The notes beneath the pieces were generated by a model, which worked only from the letters and a program-made list of their open reading frames with translations, did not search any database and was not told the origin of the DNA. A stretch of DNA of 64,000 bases from a virus. Below are positions 15,330-23,576 of the stretch, in pieces (the stretch's first letter is position 1; each line of letters begins with the position of its first letter). The position numbers were made by a program, and so were the translations under genes. The DNA lies in IMG/VR virus record IMGVR_UViG_3300034072_000758, positions 1-64,000 of that record. One strand, given 5' to 3'.

Positions 15330-16312
15330 CCATTGTAAACGAAGCTGGCTTTATGGATCGTATGAAGAAAGTGGTAGGCGACCGTCTTACCAGTGTGAAG
15401 GATCGCGCGCTGTATGCGACTGGTGATCATAAAGCTCTCGGTCGTTTAAATTTCAATCTGGCAAAAAAGAAGGTCATGAAAGATTGGCATGAATATCAGG
15501 GTGTGAAGTCCCAGACCACCGATGCCACCCCAACCTTCGGAATGTTTTTAGATTTTCTGAAATATGAATACAACATTCAGGTCAATTCGGATCAATATGA
15601 TGCCGTCAAGGACAAGCCGTTCGATGATGAAGCTCACCTTCCAAAATTTATTGATCATTTGATCCAAAACGGAAACATCGTCGTGAACCGTGGACAAACA
15701 GTTCACAAGTCGGCGTACAAGCCTGATCCAAAAAAGCAAGCCCCGTCTAAGGACACCGATAAAGAAGGCACGGACCTACCAGACGCTCCGACCGATGATA
15801 GTGAAACTCCAACAGATGCGGAAACGACAGAAGAACCATCAACCGAGACAGCGGAAGTAGATGAATACAGCATTTTCCCGAATGAAAATGTGTATATCAA
15901 TCTCGGTAAGTTCAAAACAGAGATAAAGCAAAATGCTCGAACCTCCGAGCTTATTGAACTGTCCGAGTTTCTTTCTAAGCAAGATAATGCCGACAATATA
16001 GACATGTCCAGTGATCATGTAAAACTGATGGGTGTTATCGTATACGCTTTCCTTTCTGCTACATCTACTGATCAGGCCATCATTTCTAAAGAAAAAGATG
16101 ACGCTAATATCTCAAGATTGTACAAGAAGATAAACAATCTCATGATTAAAACGAAATTCAAGAGTGAATACTATAGCGAAATCGCCAAGAAGGCCGGTGA
16201 CACCAAGCATGAAGCAATTTCATACGTTAGAAACTCTGGTAGTAATTTTAAGTATGTCGTTGCTCTCGTGTTAATTTTACTCGATTATATGAAGCTCCGT
16301 AATACGAAATGA
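15326..16312 (+). CDS. Unknown late protein, leader-like N-terminus
   Basis: 328 residues. The N-terminus MTIVNE followed by AGF fits the cleavage pattern (I/L)-x-E before Ala/Gly/Ser used by T4-type prohead proteases. The N-terminal domain (to about 130) is globular. Residues about 130-185 are a Thr/Glu/Pro/Asp-rich disordered linker, and the C-terminal domain ends in a hydrophobic stretch (FKYVVALVLILLDYM). It overlaps both neighbours by 4 bases. Candidate internal head or core protein. Confidence 0.62.
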   Translation: MTIVNEAGFMDRMKKVVGDRLTSVKDRALYATGDHKALGRLNFNLAKKKVMKDWHEYQGVKSQTTDATPTFGMFLDFLKYEYNIQVNSDQYDAVKDKPFDDEAHLPKFIDHLIQNGNIVVNRGQTVHKSAYKPDPKKQAPSKDTDKEGTDLPDAPTDDSETPTDAETTEEPSTETAEVDEYSIFPNENVYINLGKFKTEIKQNARTSELIELSEFLSKQDNADNIDMSSDHVKLMGVIVYAFLSATSTDQAIISKEKDDANISRLYKKINNLMIKTKFKSEYYSEIAKKAGDTKHEAISYVRNSGSNFKYVVALVLILLDYMKLRNTK

Positions 16313-17142
16313 GTATCATAAAGACACTTTCCGAATCTAAATCATTCCCATCGATAAAACATCTTGAACGTATCGATCTCGATACTCTGTGTGAACTCGC
16401 GGTATTAAATTTTTGTACTCTTTATATATTACACAATATTCCAGAAACAAAAGCTTTCGCAAACAAGTACATTTCAGTTTTGATCTCGGCTAATCACACG
16501 CATTTTAAGCGTTGGGCTACCGGAGGGAATGATCAATATGCTGTGTTGTACGGAATTTGTAACGACGAAAAAGAAAAGAAGAAAGTCATCCCGGTTGGTC
16601 TCAACGCTATGGACACATGGCTTACTCAGTTGAAGCGGGATTCGCTGACCAAAATTGCTCACACAACATTCTTCACTCGATTGGATTATAATTTCCAAAT
16701 CAAGAATGCTTCTCTGAAAGCGGTTCGCAGACTTGTTTCTGACTGGACAAATTTGAACCACGAAGAGAAGCAATTTGCGACCACTCGTTTGTTACAAATG
16801 ATTCGTTCCAGAAACCCAAAGAACGATCTTCTTCACTATCTCGAACAAGCGGCACACCACCATGATCTTGAGCTTCATGACGTGTGTAATAAAGACACTG
16901 GCGACGGCTGTGGACATACCGAATATGGTGGCGCTCAACAATACAAACAAAAGCCTGAAAAGAATACAAATTGGGTTGCTGGCGCGGCTGCTATGGCTGC
17001 TGGCTATGGTTTAGCTCGCTGGGCGCATGGCCGCAAGGTTACCGAAGACGATGCTGGTGGTGCGGCCCTTTCTACAACTAGCTCAAGTAATATCGCAACA
17101 CATGTAAAGCCATTAGGAAATACCGTAATAAAAAGAACCTGA
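16309..17142 (+). CDS. Unknown late protein, leader-like N-terminus
   Basis: 277 residues, beginning MSIIKTLSE then SKSF, again like a removable capsid-targeting leader. A helical body follows, then a His-rich patch (EQAAHHHDLELHDVC, about 184-198), a short Ala/Gly hydrophobic segment (WVAGAAAMAAGYGLARW) that could pass a membrane, and a Ser/Thr-rich tail. This might be an injected or membrane-active internal protein. No family recognised. Confidence 0.6.
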   Translation: MSIIKTLSESKSFPSIKHLERIDLDTLCELAVLNFCTLYILHNIPETKAFANKYISVLISANHTHFKRWATGGNDQYAVLYGICNDEKEKKKVIPVGLNAMDTWLTQLKRDSLTKIAHTTFFTRLDYNFQIKNASLKAVRRLVSDWTNLNHEEKQFATTRLLQMIRSRNPKNDLLHYLEQAAHHHDLELHDVCNKDTGDGCGHTEYGGAQQYKQKPEKNTNWVAGAAAMAAGYGLARWAHGRKVTEDDAGGAALSTTSSSNIATHVKPLGNTVIKRT

Positions 17143-17146
17143 TTTG

Positions 17147-17155
17147 AATAAATAT
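17147..17155 (+). promoter_or_regulatory. Late promoter AATAAATAT
   Basis: Late-type element 28 bp before the next ATG. Unlike the leaderless promoters, it leaves room for a leader with a GAGGGT site. Confidence 0.5.
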
Positions 17156-17183
17156 TATACAAACAAATAAGAGGGTTACTTTT

Positions 17184-17495
17184 ATGGGTCACGCCATTAT
17201 TTCTAATATGGATAGCTATGATTATTTCATCGTGAATACAAACGTTGATATTACTAATACTACGGTTGTTTCCAACGGCAAGACTAACTTTGACCGAATG
17301 GTTGAAATTATCAACATTCATAGCCAACCAGTTTTGATGTCGGCCATAACCGGTTCTGGTCCGTATACGTTCAAGTTCGCGGTCGAACACAAAGGCTTCC
17401 ACAAACCATCTGATATTCAGAACTCGTTCGTTCTTCACGGCGCGTCTTTTGGCTTCAACACAAACACGGTGGTTACACAAGCTTCGGGGCTGTAA
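17184..17495 (+). CDS. Unknown late protein
   Basis: 103 residues, Asn/Thr/Val rich and beta-strand-like throughout, with no leader. GAGGGT precedes the ATG. Composition resembles small virion surface or decoration proteins, but no family match is recognised. Confidence 0.6.
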   Translation: MGHAIISNMDSYDYFIVNTNVDITNTTVVSNGKTNFDRMVEIINIHSQPVLMSAITGSGPYTFKFAVEHKGFHKPSDIQNSFVLHGASFGFNTNTVVTQASGL

Positions 17496-17497
17496 TA

Positions 17498-17632
17498 ATG
17501 ACTTTACGTGAGCTTTTTGAAGACAGTAAAAATATTTGGGTTAAGAAGAACAACAAGATTGTCAAAAAAAGACAGTCTACGTTGGACTTTTCCAAACCCT
17601 TAAACAAAGTGGAAGTTAAAACCAATGAGTAA
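17498..17632 (+). CDS. Tiny basic protein with leader-like start
   Basis: 44 residues, starting two bases after the previous stop. It begins MTLRELFED then SKNIW, resembling a capsid-targeting leader, and the mature part is very basic (KKNNKIVKKRQ). Basic peptides of this size are packaged as T4 internal proteins, so DNA association inside the head is a reasonable guess. It overlaps the next gene by 8 bases. Confidence 0.55.
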   Translation: MTLRELFEDSKNIWVKKNNKIVKKRQSTLDFSKPLNKVEVKTNE

Positions 17633-19010
17633 TTTCTCGAAGAAAATCTCTGAAATCACAAAGCTTTCCACGGAAGAAGTCGATAAAAAGATCGCGTTGC
17701 TGGATATACCAGCGATGTTGAAACTACAGCGCGCTGTTAGTGCGGGTAAGAAAGACGAAATTAATGACATACTCAAGATTTCGTCCAAATTGACCAAGAA
17801 TGACATTTCCCCGGAAGATAAGAAAACTCCAAATATCCATAAATATAATATCGGCGATGAAATTGAAGTGAATGGTGAAACGGCAATCGTGAAGATTCCA
17901 TCCGCACCACATCAAACAGTTGGCGCATTGATTGACGGAGAATTACAAATGATTGACAAAAATACTCGCCAAGATCGCAGCATCCGCGACCAACTCAAGG
18001 AAGCCCTTGGAATAAACGAACTCGAAGATGCGCCTATGAGAGCGCTCAAGACAGACGACGCGGTTGATATGACTGGCGCTGATGACTATTTCGATGCTGG
18101 TGGTGAAGATGGAACAGACGCCGATGCTGGCGATATGGGCTTCGATCTGGACCGCATGAAATCATTGGCCGGTTTAAGCACCGATGTTCCGGCCCTCCCG
18201 GCTCCCGATGCTATGGACTCCCCAGCAACCGACCCAACGGCTTCATCGTTGAGCGACCCGGCTGCTATTCCTCTCGCTTCTGATCAAATTACCGATGTTG
18301 AAGAAATCATTCGCGCTATTGACGATATTGAACAAAAAATTCTTGATGTTCGTTTGGGCGACTTCAAGCCTGTTCACCAGCGTCTTGAAACAATGATCGA
18401 TAACGTCCTCACAACAGGCCAACAATCGGTCAGTGATGATCAGGCACCGGGCACACTGGCTCCTGAGCCAATGGCCGCTCCTATGGCTCCTGTAGAGCCT
18501 GTTGATGCGGTTGTCACACCGGTTGACGACACAGAAGAAGAAACCGATTATAGCGTAGAAGACATGGACGAGAATAAGCATATATTCGAAGGCAAACAAT
18601 ATGTCTTACAAGGTATGAACGCTGACTTCAATGGCTTGGACGAGTTTACCCAAGGATACATCAAGAGTATGTTCTGGGCTGATGTTAACGAAGATTCTTT
18701 AGGCGGCGAAGGTACAGAGAATATCAATTGGGATGATATTGGTTTTGAAAATCTCGATCATCACAGTCTGTTAAAGATTATTGAAGATTGTAAGAAATTC
18801 CAAAAGAAGGCTGGCGCAGAAGCCATTGAAGCTTATGGCGCTGAACAAGCCGGTCATGACTTTTATATGACCCGTAATGGTCACGGCGTTGGTTTCTGGG
18901 AAGAAGATCATGCCACACCAGAAATATGTCAAGCATTGGACAAGCTGGCAAAAGCCACTGGTCAGACTTGGGTTTACATCGGAGACGATGAACAGGTTCA
19001 CGTAGGATAA
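17625..19010 (+). CDS. Unknown late protein with conserved C-terminal phage domain
   Basis: 461 residues in three parts. Residues 1-115 are helical and charged, with a beta segment around KYNIGDEIEVNGE. Residues about 145-310 are an Ala/Asp/Pro low-complexity linker. Residues about 315-461 form a domain seen in many unrelated phages, recognisable by QGYIKSMFW and AGHDFYMTRNGHGVGFW. The function of that domain is not known to me. The acidic low-complexity centre would suit a scaffold/core or internal head protein. It ends the late operon at a terminator. Confidence 0.65.
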   Translation: MSNFSKKISEITKLSTEEVDKKIALLDIPAMLKLQRAVSAGKKDEINDILKISSKLTKNDISPEDKKTPNIHKYNIGDEIEVNGETAIVKIPSAPHQTVGALIDGELQMIDKNTRQDRSIRDQLKEALGINELEDAPMRALKTDDAVDMTGADDYFDAGGEDGTDADAGDMGFDLDRMKSLAGLSTDVPALPAPDAMDSPATDPTASSLSDPAAIPLASDQITDVEEIIRAIDDIEQKILDVRLGDFKPVHQRLETMIDNVLTTGQQSVSDDQAPGTLAPEPMAAPMAPVEPVDAVVTPVDDTEEETDYSVEDMDENKHIFEGKQYVLQGMNADFNGLDEFTQGYIKSMFWADVNEDSLGGEGTENINWDDIGFENLDHHSLLKIIEDCKKFQKKAGAEAIEAYGAEQAGHDFYMTRNGHGVGFWEEDHATPEICQALDKLAKATGQTWVYIGDDEQVHVG

Positions 19011-19013
19011 AAG

Positions 19014-19037
19014 AAAAGGCCCCTTTCGGGGCCTTTT
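19014..19037. terminator. Bidirectional terminator
   Basis: AAAAGGCCCC-TTTC-GGGGCCTTTT has T runs on both strands and lies exactly between two convergent genes. Confidence 0.88.
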
Positions 19038-19266
19038 AATTGTCTTCGACCATCAGGAGGTCCGCTTTTATAGCGGAAAGCTGAGTGAACAGATCGAGAT
19101 TGGCATCCACGAAATCACACATCGCTGTGTATTTTTCGATACGAACGAGCTTGTGGGCGATACTGGATAGAAGTTCGCCATAGATGCGTTCTACGTGGTT
19201 CTTGGCGTCGTATTCCGTTTCATGAAGCTGACCGTCGAAGGTTTGGATACGAGTCACAGCCTTCAT
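19036..19266 (-). CDS. Unknown early protein
   Basis: 76-residue helical protein, directly downstream of the 118-residue early gene and sharing its promoter. Codon use is GC-rich like other early genes. No family recognised. Confidence 0.6.
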   Translation of the reverse strand: MKAVTRIQTFDGQLHETEYDAKNHVERIYGELLSSIAHKLVRIEKYTAMCDFVDANLDLFTQLSAIKADLLMVEDN

Positions 19267-19267
19267 T

Positions 19268-19624
19268 TTACGCCACCGCTTTCAGGTAGCCGAAACGAGT
19301 GCCATATTCGTATTCGAGGCATTCTTCATCCTGCCCGCCGATAGACTGGATCAGAAGACGGATGGCGTCGTCCCGCGAAGCCTTTGGCATGGTTGCCAGA
19401 AGATTGGCGATGTCTGCCTCAAGGCGTTCAGCACCCTTGGCTTCTTCGGCCTTTTCCTGTGCCGACATGGCGGCGAAGTCGGCGTCATAGGTCAGCCAGA
19501 ATTGGATCAGTTCTTCGCGTGACGGCATACCGCGCGGATTGACGTTGTGAAGCGACTTGTAGCATTCGCGGTAGCTGTCAAGAAGAGATTCGGTCGAGCG
19601 AGCTTCGAGTTCGGCGAGGGTCAT
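19268..19624 (-). CDS. Unknown early protein
   Basis: 118 residues, mainly helical and acidic (repeated EAEE/AEEAKGAERLEADI type stretches). ACGGAGATACAAAATATG gives an excellent start, under an early promoter at 19667-19694. GC-rich codons. It probably belongs to the early takeover set. Function unknown. Confidence 0.65.
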   Translation of the reverse strand: MTLAELEARSTESLLDSYRECYKSLHNVNPRGMPSREELIQFWLTYDADFAAMSAQEKAEEAKGAERLEADIANLLATMPKASRDDAIRLLIQSIGGQDEECLEYEYGTRFGYLKAVA

Positions 19625-19666
19625 ATTTTGTATCTCCGTAAAATATAATGTGTAGTAGTTGGATTT

Positions 19667-19694
19667 AATCTATCATAATTTGAGTATTCGTCAA
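19667..19694 (-). promoter_or_regulatory. Early promoter
   Basis: TTGACG, 16-bp spacer, TAGATT on the minus strand. It drives the two unknown early genes and is divergent from the dUTPase promoter. Confidence 0.65.
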
Positions 19695-19723
19695 CAGATA
19701 ATCCCCAAATAAATTCAAAATAA

Positions 19724-19751
19724 TTGACTTTTTCAGGATAACTAATATAGA
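19724..19751 (+). promoter_or_regulatory. Early promoter for dUTPase
   Basis: TTGACT, 16-bp spacer, TATAGA, start of transcription about 30 nt before the dUTPase ATG. Confidence 0.75.
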
Positions 19752-19787
19752 ATTAACCATAATCACCAATGAATGTTAGTCGAGTAA

Positions 19788-20231
19788 ATGGTACAAATTA
19801 ATGTCGTTCAACTGGAAAAGGCTGCGGGTCTGCCTCTTCCGAAGTATGAAACATCCGGCGCAGCGGGTATGGATTTGGTAGCAGCAGTCGAAGAAACTGT
19901 TGAAATTCAACCAAATGAAGTGAAGTTGATCCCCACCGGTATCAAGGTTCAATTACCAATAGGGTATGAACTTCAAGTGCGGCCAAGATCGGGCTTGGCG
20001 CTCAAACATGGCATTACTTGCCTCAACTCTCCCGGTACAGTCGATAGTGATTATCGCGGTGAAGTCGGCGTTATTCTTATCAATCATTCAACAAAGCCAT
20101 TCGTAATCAATCGCGGTGATCGCGTAGCACAAGCTGTTATTGCGAAATACGAAACGGCTGAATTTATTCCCGTAGAAACTCTGGACGAAACCGACAGAGG
20201 AACGGGTGGATTTGGGTCAACAGGAAAGTAA
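19788..20231 (+). CDS. dut: dUTPase
   Basis: It hydrolyses dUTP to dUMP and pyrophosphate, keeping uracil out of DNA and supplying dTMP precursor. All five motifs of the trimeric family are visible: [40 protein letters not shown], and the C-terminal [11 protein letters not shown] that closes over the active site. 147 residues, standard length. It follows its own early promoter. The downstream glycosyltransferase starts 2 bp after its stop. Confidence 0.96.
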   Translation: MVQINVVQLEKAAGLPLPKYETSGAAGMDLVAAVEETVEIQPNEVKLIPTGIKVQLPIGYELQVRPRSGLALKHGITCLNSPGTVDSDYRGEVGVILINHSTKPFVINRGDRVAQAVIAKYETAEFIPVETLDETDRGTGGFGSTGK

Positions 20232-20233
20232 AC

Positions 20234-21241
20234 ATGACACAACAACCTCAACAAAAAGCTCCACATATCTGTATCGCTACGCCGTGCTATGGTGGAAAAG
20301 TATTTCAAAACTATTTTCTGTCTATCCTGAACTTGGTCTATGCCACGGTAAGACAGCAAAACATGAATTTATCGTTCATCATCCGTGGTGGTGACAGTTT
20401 GATCACTCGTGCCAGAAACTCTATCGTCGCAGAGTTCTTGTCGAATGATCAATATACTCACCTTCTCTGGATCGACGCTGACATTGGCTTTACGCCAGAA
20501 TCGGTTTTCCGTCTGGTTAGTGCCAATAAAGACATCGCTGCGGGTATTTACCCGTTGAAGGCGTACACCTTCCCCGATGTTCTTCCAGCGGAAATGACCA
20601 AGCAAGAGTTTGCGAACAGATACACCAAGTATCCGTTCAACCCAATCGGCGCTTCGTTCACCGTTGAAAACGGCTTTGCGGAAGTTAAGGACGCCCCAAC
20701 CGGTATGATGCTGATCAAAAGAGAAGTGTTCTACAAGATGATTGAGGCGTATCCAGAACTCAAATATTATCCCGATCACATGGTTGGTCTGGAAGGCATC
20801 GCACAAAAAATCAACGACTATTACTACAACTTCTTCGACACGTTTATCGATGACGAAGGCCGATACCTCTCTGAGGACTATGCGTTCTGTCGTCTGTGGC
20901 AAAAAATGGGTGGTAAGGTTTATGCCGACATCACATCTAAATTGTCGCACAACGGCTCGCATATGTTCCAAGGCGATCTGGCCGCTACGCTCTCTTACAA
21001 CTACAAGACTGAACAAACGCAAAAGCCAGCCGTCACGCCCCAACCGGTAACAGAAGTCGCCCTGTCCACTGATCCAGTATCTATTGATATTTCTGGTCTG
21101 GCGGAATTAGGTATTCAACTGGAACCGCCTACCGAAGATTTGACCGATGCTGGTATCGATCTGGCTCCGACCTCGGAAGTCGCCGAAGTCGCCCTTGAAT
21201 CGGAAACACCAGCCGAACCATTGGATGAAAAGCCAGAATGA
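20234..21241 (+). CDS. Glycosyltransferase (GT-A fold) with acidic tail
   Basis: 335 residues. The N-terminal ICIATPCYGG strand and HLLWIDADIGFTPES (DxD at about 78-80) mark a GT2-like nucleotide-sugar transferase, with a further acidic SEDYAFC motif near residue 215 typical of the catalytic ED box. Residues after about 260 form a Pro/Glu/Thr-rich disordered tail not needed for the fold. It is coupled to the hub gene by an ATGA overlap. Substrate unknown. It is the third such enzyme in the window. Confidence 0.8.
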   Translation: MTQQPQQKAPHICIATPCYGGKVFQNYFLSILNLVYATVRQQNMNLSFIIRGGDSLITRARNSIVAEFLSNDQYTHLLWIDADIGFTPESVFRLVSANKDIAAGIYPLKAYTFPDVLPAEMTKQEFANRYTKYPFNPIGASFTVENGFAEVKDAPTGMMLIKREVFYKMIEAYPELKYYPDHMVGLEGIAQKINDYYYNFFDTFIDDEGRYLSEDYAFCRLWQKMGGKVYADITSKLSHNGSHMFQGDLAATLSYNYKTEQTQKPAVTPQPVTEVALSTDPVSIDISGLAELGIQLEPPTEDLTDAGIDLAPTSEVAEVALESETPAEPLDEKPE

Positions 21242-22134
21242 CAGTAGAACCAGATGATTACAATGAGGCGGAAATGTTTACCGCTCCACCAAAGCCGAAA
21301 AAGGCCGGACGTGTTAATCCGTTGGATCGTTATAAAGTCGGGGGCGTAGAAGTACGCCTTCCGACTAATGGTCGTTTTTATAAGGATTTTCATCCGAATT
21401 TGGGAGGTAAGATTGATGTCTTACCAATGCGCCCGCACGAACAAATTTTGATGAAGTCCCCGGATCATTTGTACAGCGGTAGTGCGGTCGAAAGTCTGAT
21501 CGCAGCCAGCGTACCGGCGATCACTAATCCGAAAGAAGTTTCCATCCCCGATTTGGATGTTCTGTTCTTGGCAGTTAAACTTGCTGGTGGTGATTCCAAT
21601 CTCGAATTGGAACTTACATGTCCAAATACCCAATGTAATAAGACAGAGAAGCACGTTGTTTCAATTCGTGAAGCTCTGGGTGTAGCTACCAATTGCGACG
21701 AAGACAATAGTGTTCGTTTGACGGATGAACTCGTAGCGTTCGTCCGTCCTCAGAACTTGGCCACGGCAACAAAAGTTTCTATCGCTCAATACGAAGAAGC
21801 CGTTAAATTTGAGGGATTGAACGTAGAGTCTCTTCCGGCAACCGAATTGTCGATCATGAAACAAGAAATGTTTACTCGACTGACCGAAGTAGCCATTGAA
21901 GCTGTGGTTGATTGTGTTCTGTATATTCAAACACCGGATGGTATCGTGGACGATCCTGAGTTCATCGGTGATTTCGTTCGCTCTAATAAAGCTTTCTATG
22001 AAGTATTGGATGAAAAAATTGTCGAGCTTGGTAAGTGCGGCGTCTTCCCAGAAGGCTATCACGCCACTTGTCCACACTGTAAACATGAATGGGATACTGC
22101 GGTAACGATAGACCCTTCAAGTTTTTTCGGATAA
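21238..22134 (+). CDS. T4 gp26-like baseplate hub protein
   Basis: 298 residues. The segment VRLPTNGRFYKDFHPNLGG followed by a DVLPMRPHEQ motif and a CPNTQC...CPHC zinc-binding pair matches the T4 baseplate/hub family that includes gp26. Such proteins help assemble the central hub of the contractile tail baseplate. The Cys pairs (about residues 129-134 and 278-281) are widely spaced and may bind zinc together. The following 70-residue gene is the usual small companion. Assignment rests on motif layout, not on close identity. Confidence 0.6.
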   Translation: MTVEPDDYNEAEMFTAPPKPKKAGRVNPLDRYKVGGVEVRLPTNGRFYKDFHPNLGGKIDVLPMRPHEQILMKSPDHLYSGSAVESLIAASVPAITNPKEVSIPDLDVLFLAVKLAGGDSNLELELTCPNTQCNKTEKHVVSIREALGVATNCDEDNSVRLTDELVAFVRPQNLATATKVSIAQYEEAVKFEGLNVESLPATELSIMKQEMFTRLTEVAIEAVVDCVLYIQTPDGIVDDPEFIGDFVRSNKAFYEVLDEKIVELGKCGVFPEGYHATCPHCKHEWDTAVTIDPSSFFG

Positions 22135-22139
22135 GGCTC

Positions 22140-22352
22140 TTGTCCCTCTCTCATGAAGAGGTTCAGGAGCTTCTTGCTGAAATGAGGCATGAGCAAAAAG
22201 CTGTTATTGACGAGATTTACATGATCGTTGTCAAATCGGAAGGCTCGTTATCAAGAGACGATGTGATGAACATGTCGCCCCAAGAAATCATGTCAGCTAT
22301 GAAGAACTTCAAACTTCGTGACGAAGCTCGTGCTAAAATGATGGGACAGTAA
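22140..22352 (+). CDS. Small companion of the gp26-like protein
   Basis: 70 residues if started at the TTG at 22140, which follows AAGG. An in-frame ATG at 22089 would overlap the hub gene by 46 bases and is less likely. The protein is all helical: SHEEVQELLAEMRHEQ, then MIVVKSEGSLSRDDVMNMS. T4-like phages often have such a short protein after the hub subunit, possibly a tail assembly chaperone. Function inferred from position only. Confidence 0.5.
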   Translation: MSLSHEEVQELLAEMRHEQKAVIDEIYMIVVKSEGSLSRDDVMNMSPQEIMSAMKNFKLRDEARAKMMGQ

Positions 22353-22380
22353 TTGACATATTTTCAGATATGATTTAGAA
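22353..22380 (+). promoter_or_regulatory. Possible promoter for smpB
   Basis: TTGACA followed after 16 bp by TTAGAA, with a 24-nt leader including AAGAGG. The -35 is perfect and the -10 weak. Confidence 0.45.
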
Positions 22381-22404
22381 GAACAATTCAATAAGAGGTT
22401 TGTT

Positions 22405-22851
22405 ATGAAAATCATATCTGAGAATAGAAGGTCGCGTTACGATTACGCCATTGAGAAAAAATATGAAGCTGGTATCATTCTGACTGGCTCTGAGGTCAAA
22501 TCTCTCCGTAACAACGGCGTTCAGGGTTTGGCTGAGTCTTACATATTCTTTGATAACGGCGTTCCGACTATCACGAATATGTCAATCTCTCCTTACAGCC
22601 ATAGCGGCACTCACTTCAATCACGTACCCACCCGCAATCGCGTTTTGCTATTGTCTCGCCGTGAAATCGGTCAACTGACCGCCGCTGTTGCTAAGGACGG
22701 TATGACCATCGTTCCTGTGCGAATGTACTTTGATGACAATCGCCGGGTGAAGATCGAAATTGCTCTGGCAAAGGGTAAGACGAACTACGATAAACGCCAA
22801 GCCACGGCTGAACGCGACTGGCAGCGCCGTAAGCAACGGGGAGAAGATTAA
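22405..22851 (+). CDS. smpB: SmpB, tmRNA-binding protein
   Basis: SmpB binds tmRNA and loads it into the A site of stalled ribosomes for trans-translation. The 148-residue sequence matches the family along its length: NRRSRYDYAIEKKYEAGI, LTGSEVKSLRN, FNHVPTRNRVLLLSRREI, VKIEIALAKGKTNYDKR, and the basic DWQRRKQ tail that reads the empty mRNA channel. The core is intact, so it is likely functional. No tmRNA gene was found in the window, so it would use host tmRNA or one elsewhere in the genome. ClpS follows, and ClpP is 6 kb away. Confidence 0.95.
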   Translation: MKIISENRRSRYDYAIEKKYEAGIILTGSEVKSLRNNGVQGLAESYIFFDNGVPTITNMSISPYSHSGTHFNHVPTRNRVLLLSRREIGQLTAAVAKDGMTIVPVRMYFDDNRRVKIEIALAKGKTNYDKRQATAERDWQRRKQRGED

Positions 22852-22863
22852 TTTCGAATTAAA

Positions 22864-22891
22864 TTGACTTATTTTATCACCTTGATTAAAT
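22864..22891 (+). promoter_or_regulatory. Promoter for clpS
   Basis: TTGACT, 16-bp spacer, TTAAAT, about 32 bp before the ClpS start codon. Confidence 0.55.
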
Positions 22892-22922
22892 AGGTCATCG
22901 AAATTTTATTTTCTGTGAGCCA

Positions 22923-23225
22923 ATGACCGACACGTCCGTAATAGAAAAAACTGATACCAAAGTGAAAATCACCCGTCCGAAAATGTGGACCGTGGTATTT
23001 CACAATGATGACCATACCCCAATGCAATTTGTGGTACAGGTTCTTACTCAGTTATTCGGACTTAATAATGATGATGCGAATAACATCATGATGAAAATTC
23101 ACAACGAAGGTAAGGCCAACGTTGGGATTTATTCTAAAGATGTAGCGGAAACCAAGTCATTTGAAGTGAATGAAGTCGCCAAGACTTATGGCTTCCCGCT
23201 CAAGACGACTATTGATCAGCTTTGA
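22923..23225 (+). CDS. clpS: ClpS, Clp protease adaptor
   Basis: ClpS captures proteins with bulky N-terminal residues (N-degrons) and delivers them to ClpAP. The 100-residue protein has the signature FHNDDHTPM (residues 26-34), which forms the N-degron pocket. Also present are VVQVLTQLFG, MMKIHNEGKA with the conserved His, and an AETKSFEVNEVAKTYGFPL ending. The N-terminal ~18 residues form the usual flexible extension needed to engage ClpA. It has its own promoter between smpB and a convergent gene. Together with phage ClpP it could redirect host proteolysis. Confidence 0.95.
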   Translation: MTDTSVIEKTDTKVKITRPKMWTVVFHNDDHTPMQFVVQVLTQLFGLNNDDANNIMMKIHNEGKANVGIYSKDVAETKSFEVNEVAKTYGFPLKTTIDQL

Positions 23226-23516
23226 TCATTCTTCTTCGTTTACGACTTCAAAAGCCGTAAATTTCACCACGGTGAATTTATCGGTTTTGAAAATCTTGTT
23301 AAGGCGGTCACGTAGATTAAATGCGTGGCCGCTATTTGCGAAAGAAACCTTCTTATACTTCGGACCCGGATAGTCGTACAAGCTGTGGAGAGTCCTCAAA
23401 TTAATTGGCTTCCCGTCATGGTATACCGCATAAATAGACTCGGCCTTAAGCACTTGCTCAGACTTATACGTCTTTGTGTCTGTAAAGTTTAGGATAATTT
23501 CGGGCTTCGGTCTCAT
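23226..23516 (-). CDS. Unknown late protein
   Basis: 96 residues from the ATG at 23516, chosen because the late element GATAAATAT lies exactly 4 nt upstream. A TTG five codons earlier lies inside that element. The protein is basic and beta-rich (PEIILNFTDTKTYKS) with a Lys-rich C-terminal half. Convergent with clpS. No family recognised. Confidence 0.6.
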   Translation of the reverse strand: MRPKPEIILNFTDTKTYKSEQVLKAESIYAVYHDGKPINLRTLHSLYDYPGPKYKKVSFANSGHAFNLRDRLNKIFKTDKFTVVKFTAFEVVNEEE

Positions 23517-23520
23517 ACAA

Positions 23521-23529
23521 ATATTTATC
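23521..23529 (-). promoter_or_regulatory. Leaderless late promoter GATAAATAT
   Basis: Minus-strand late element 4 nt before the ATG at 23516. Confidence 0.65.
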
Positions 23530-23536
23530 AATTTAC

Positions 23537-23564
23537 TTGACTTTACACCCTAATTAAAGTAGGT
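23537..23564 (+). promoter_or_regulatory. Possible promoter for the Thg1-like gene
   Basis: TTGACT with GTAGGT 16 bp downstream, just before the Thg1-like start. The -10 is poor. Confidence 0.35.
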
Positions 23565-23576
23565 GTTTATAAATCT

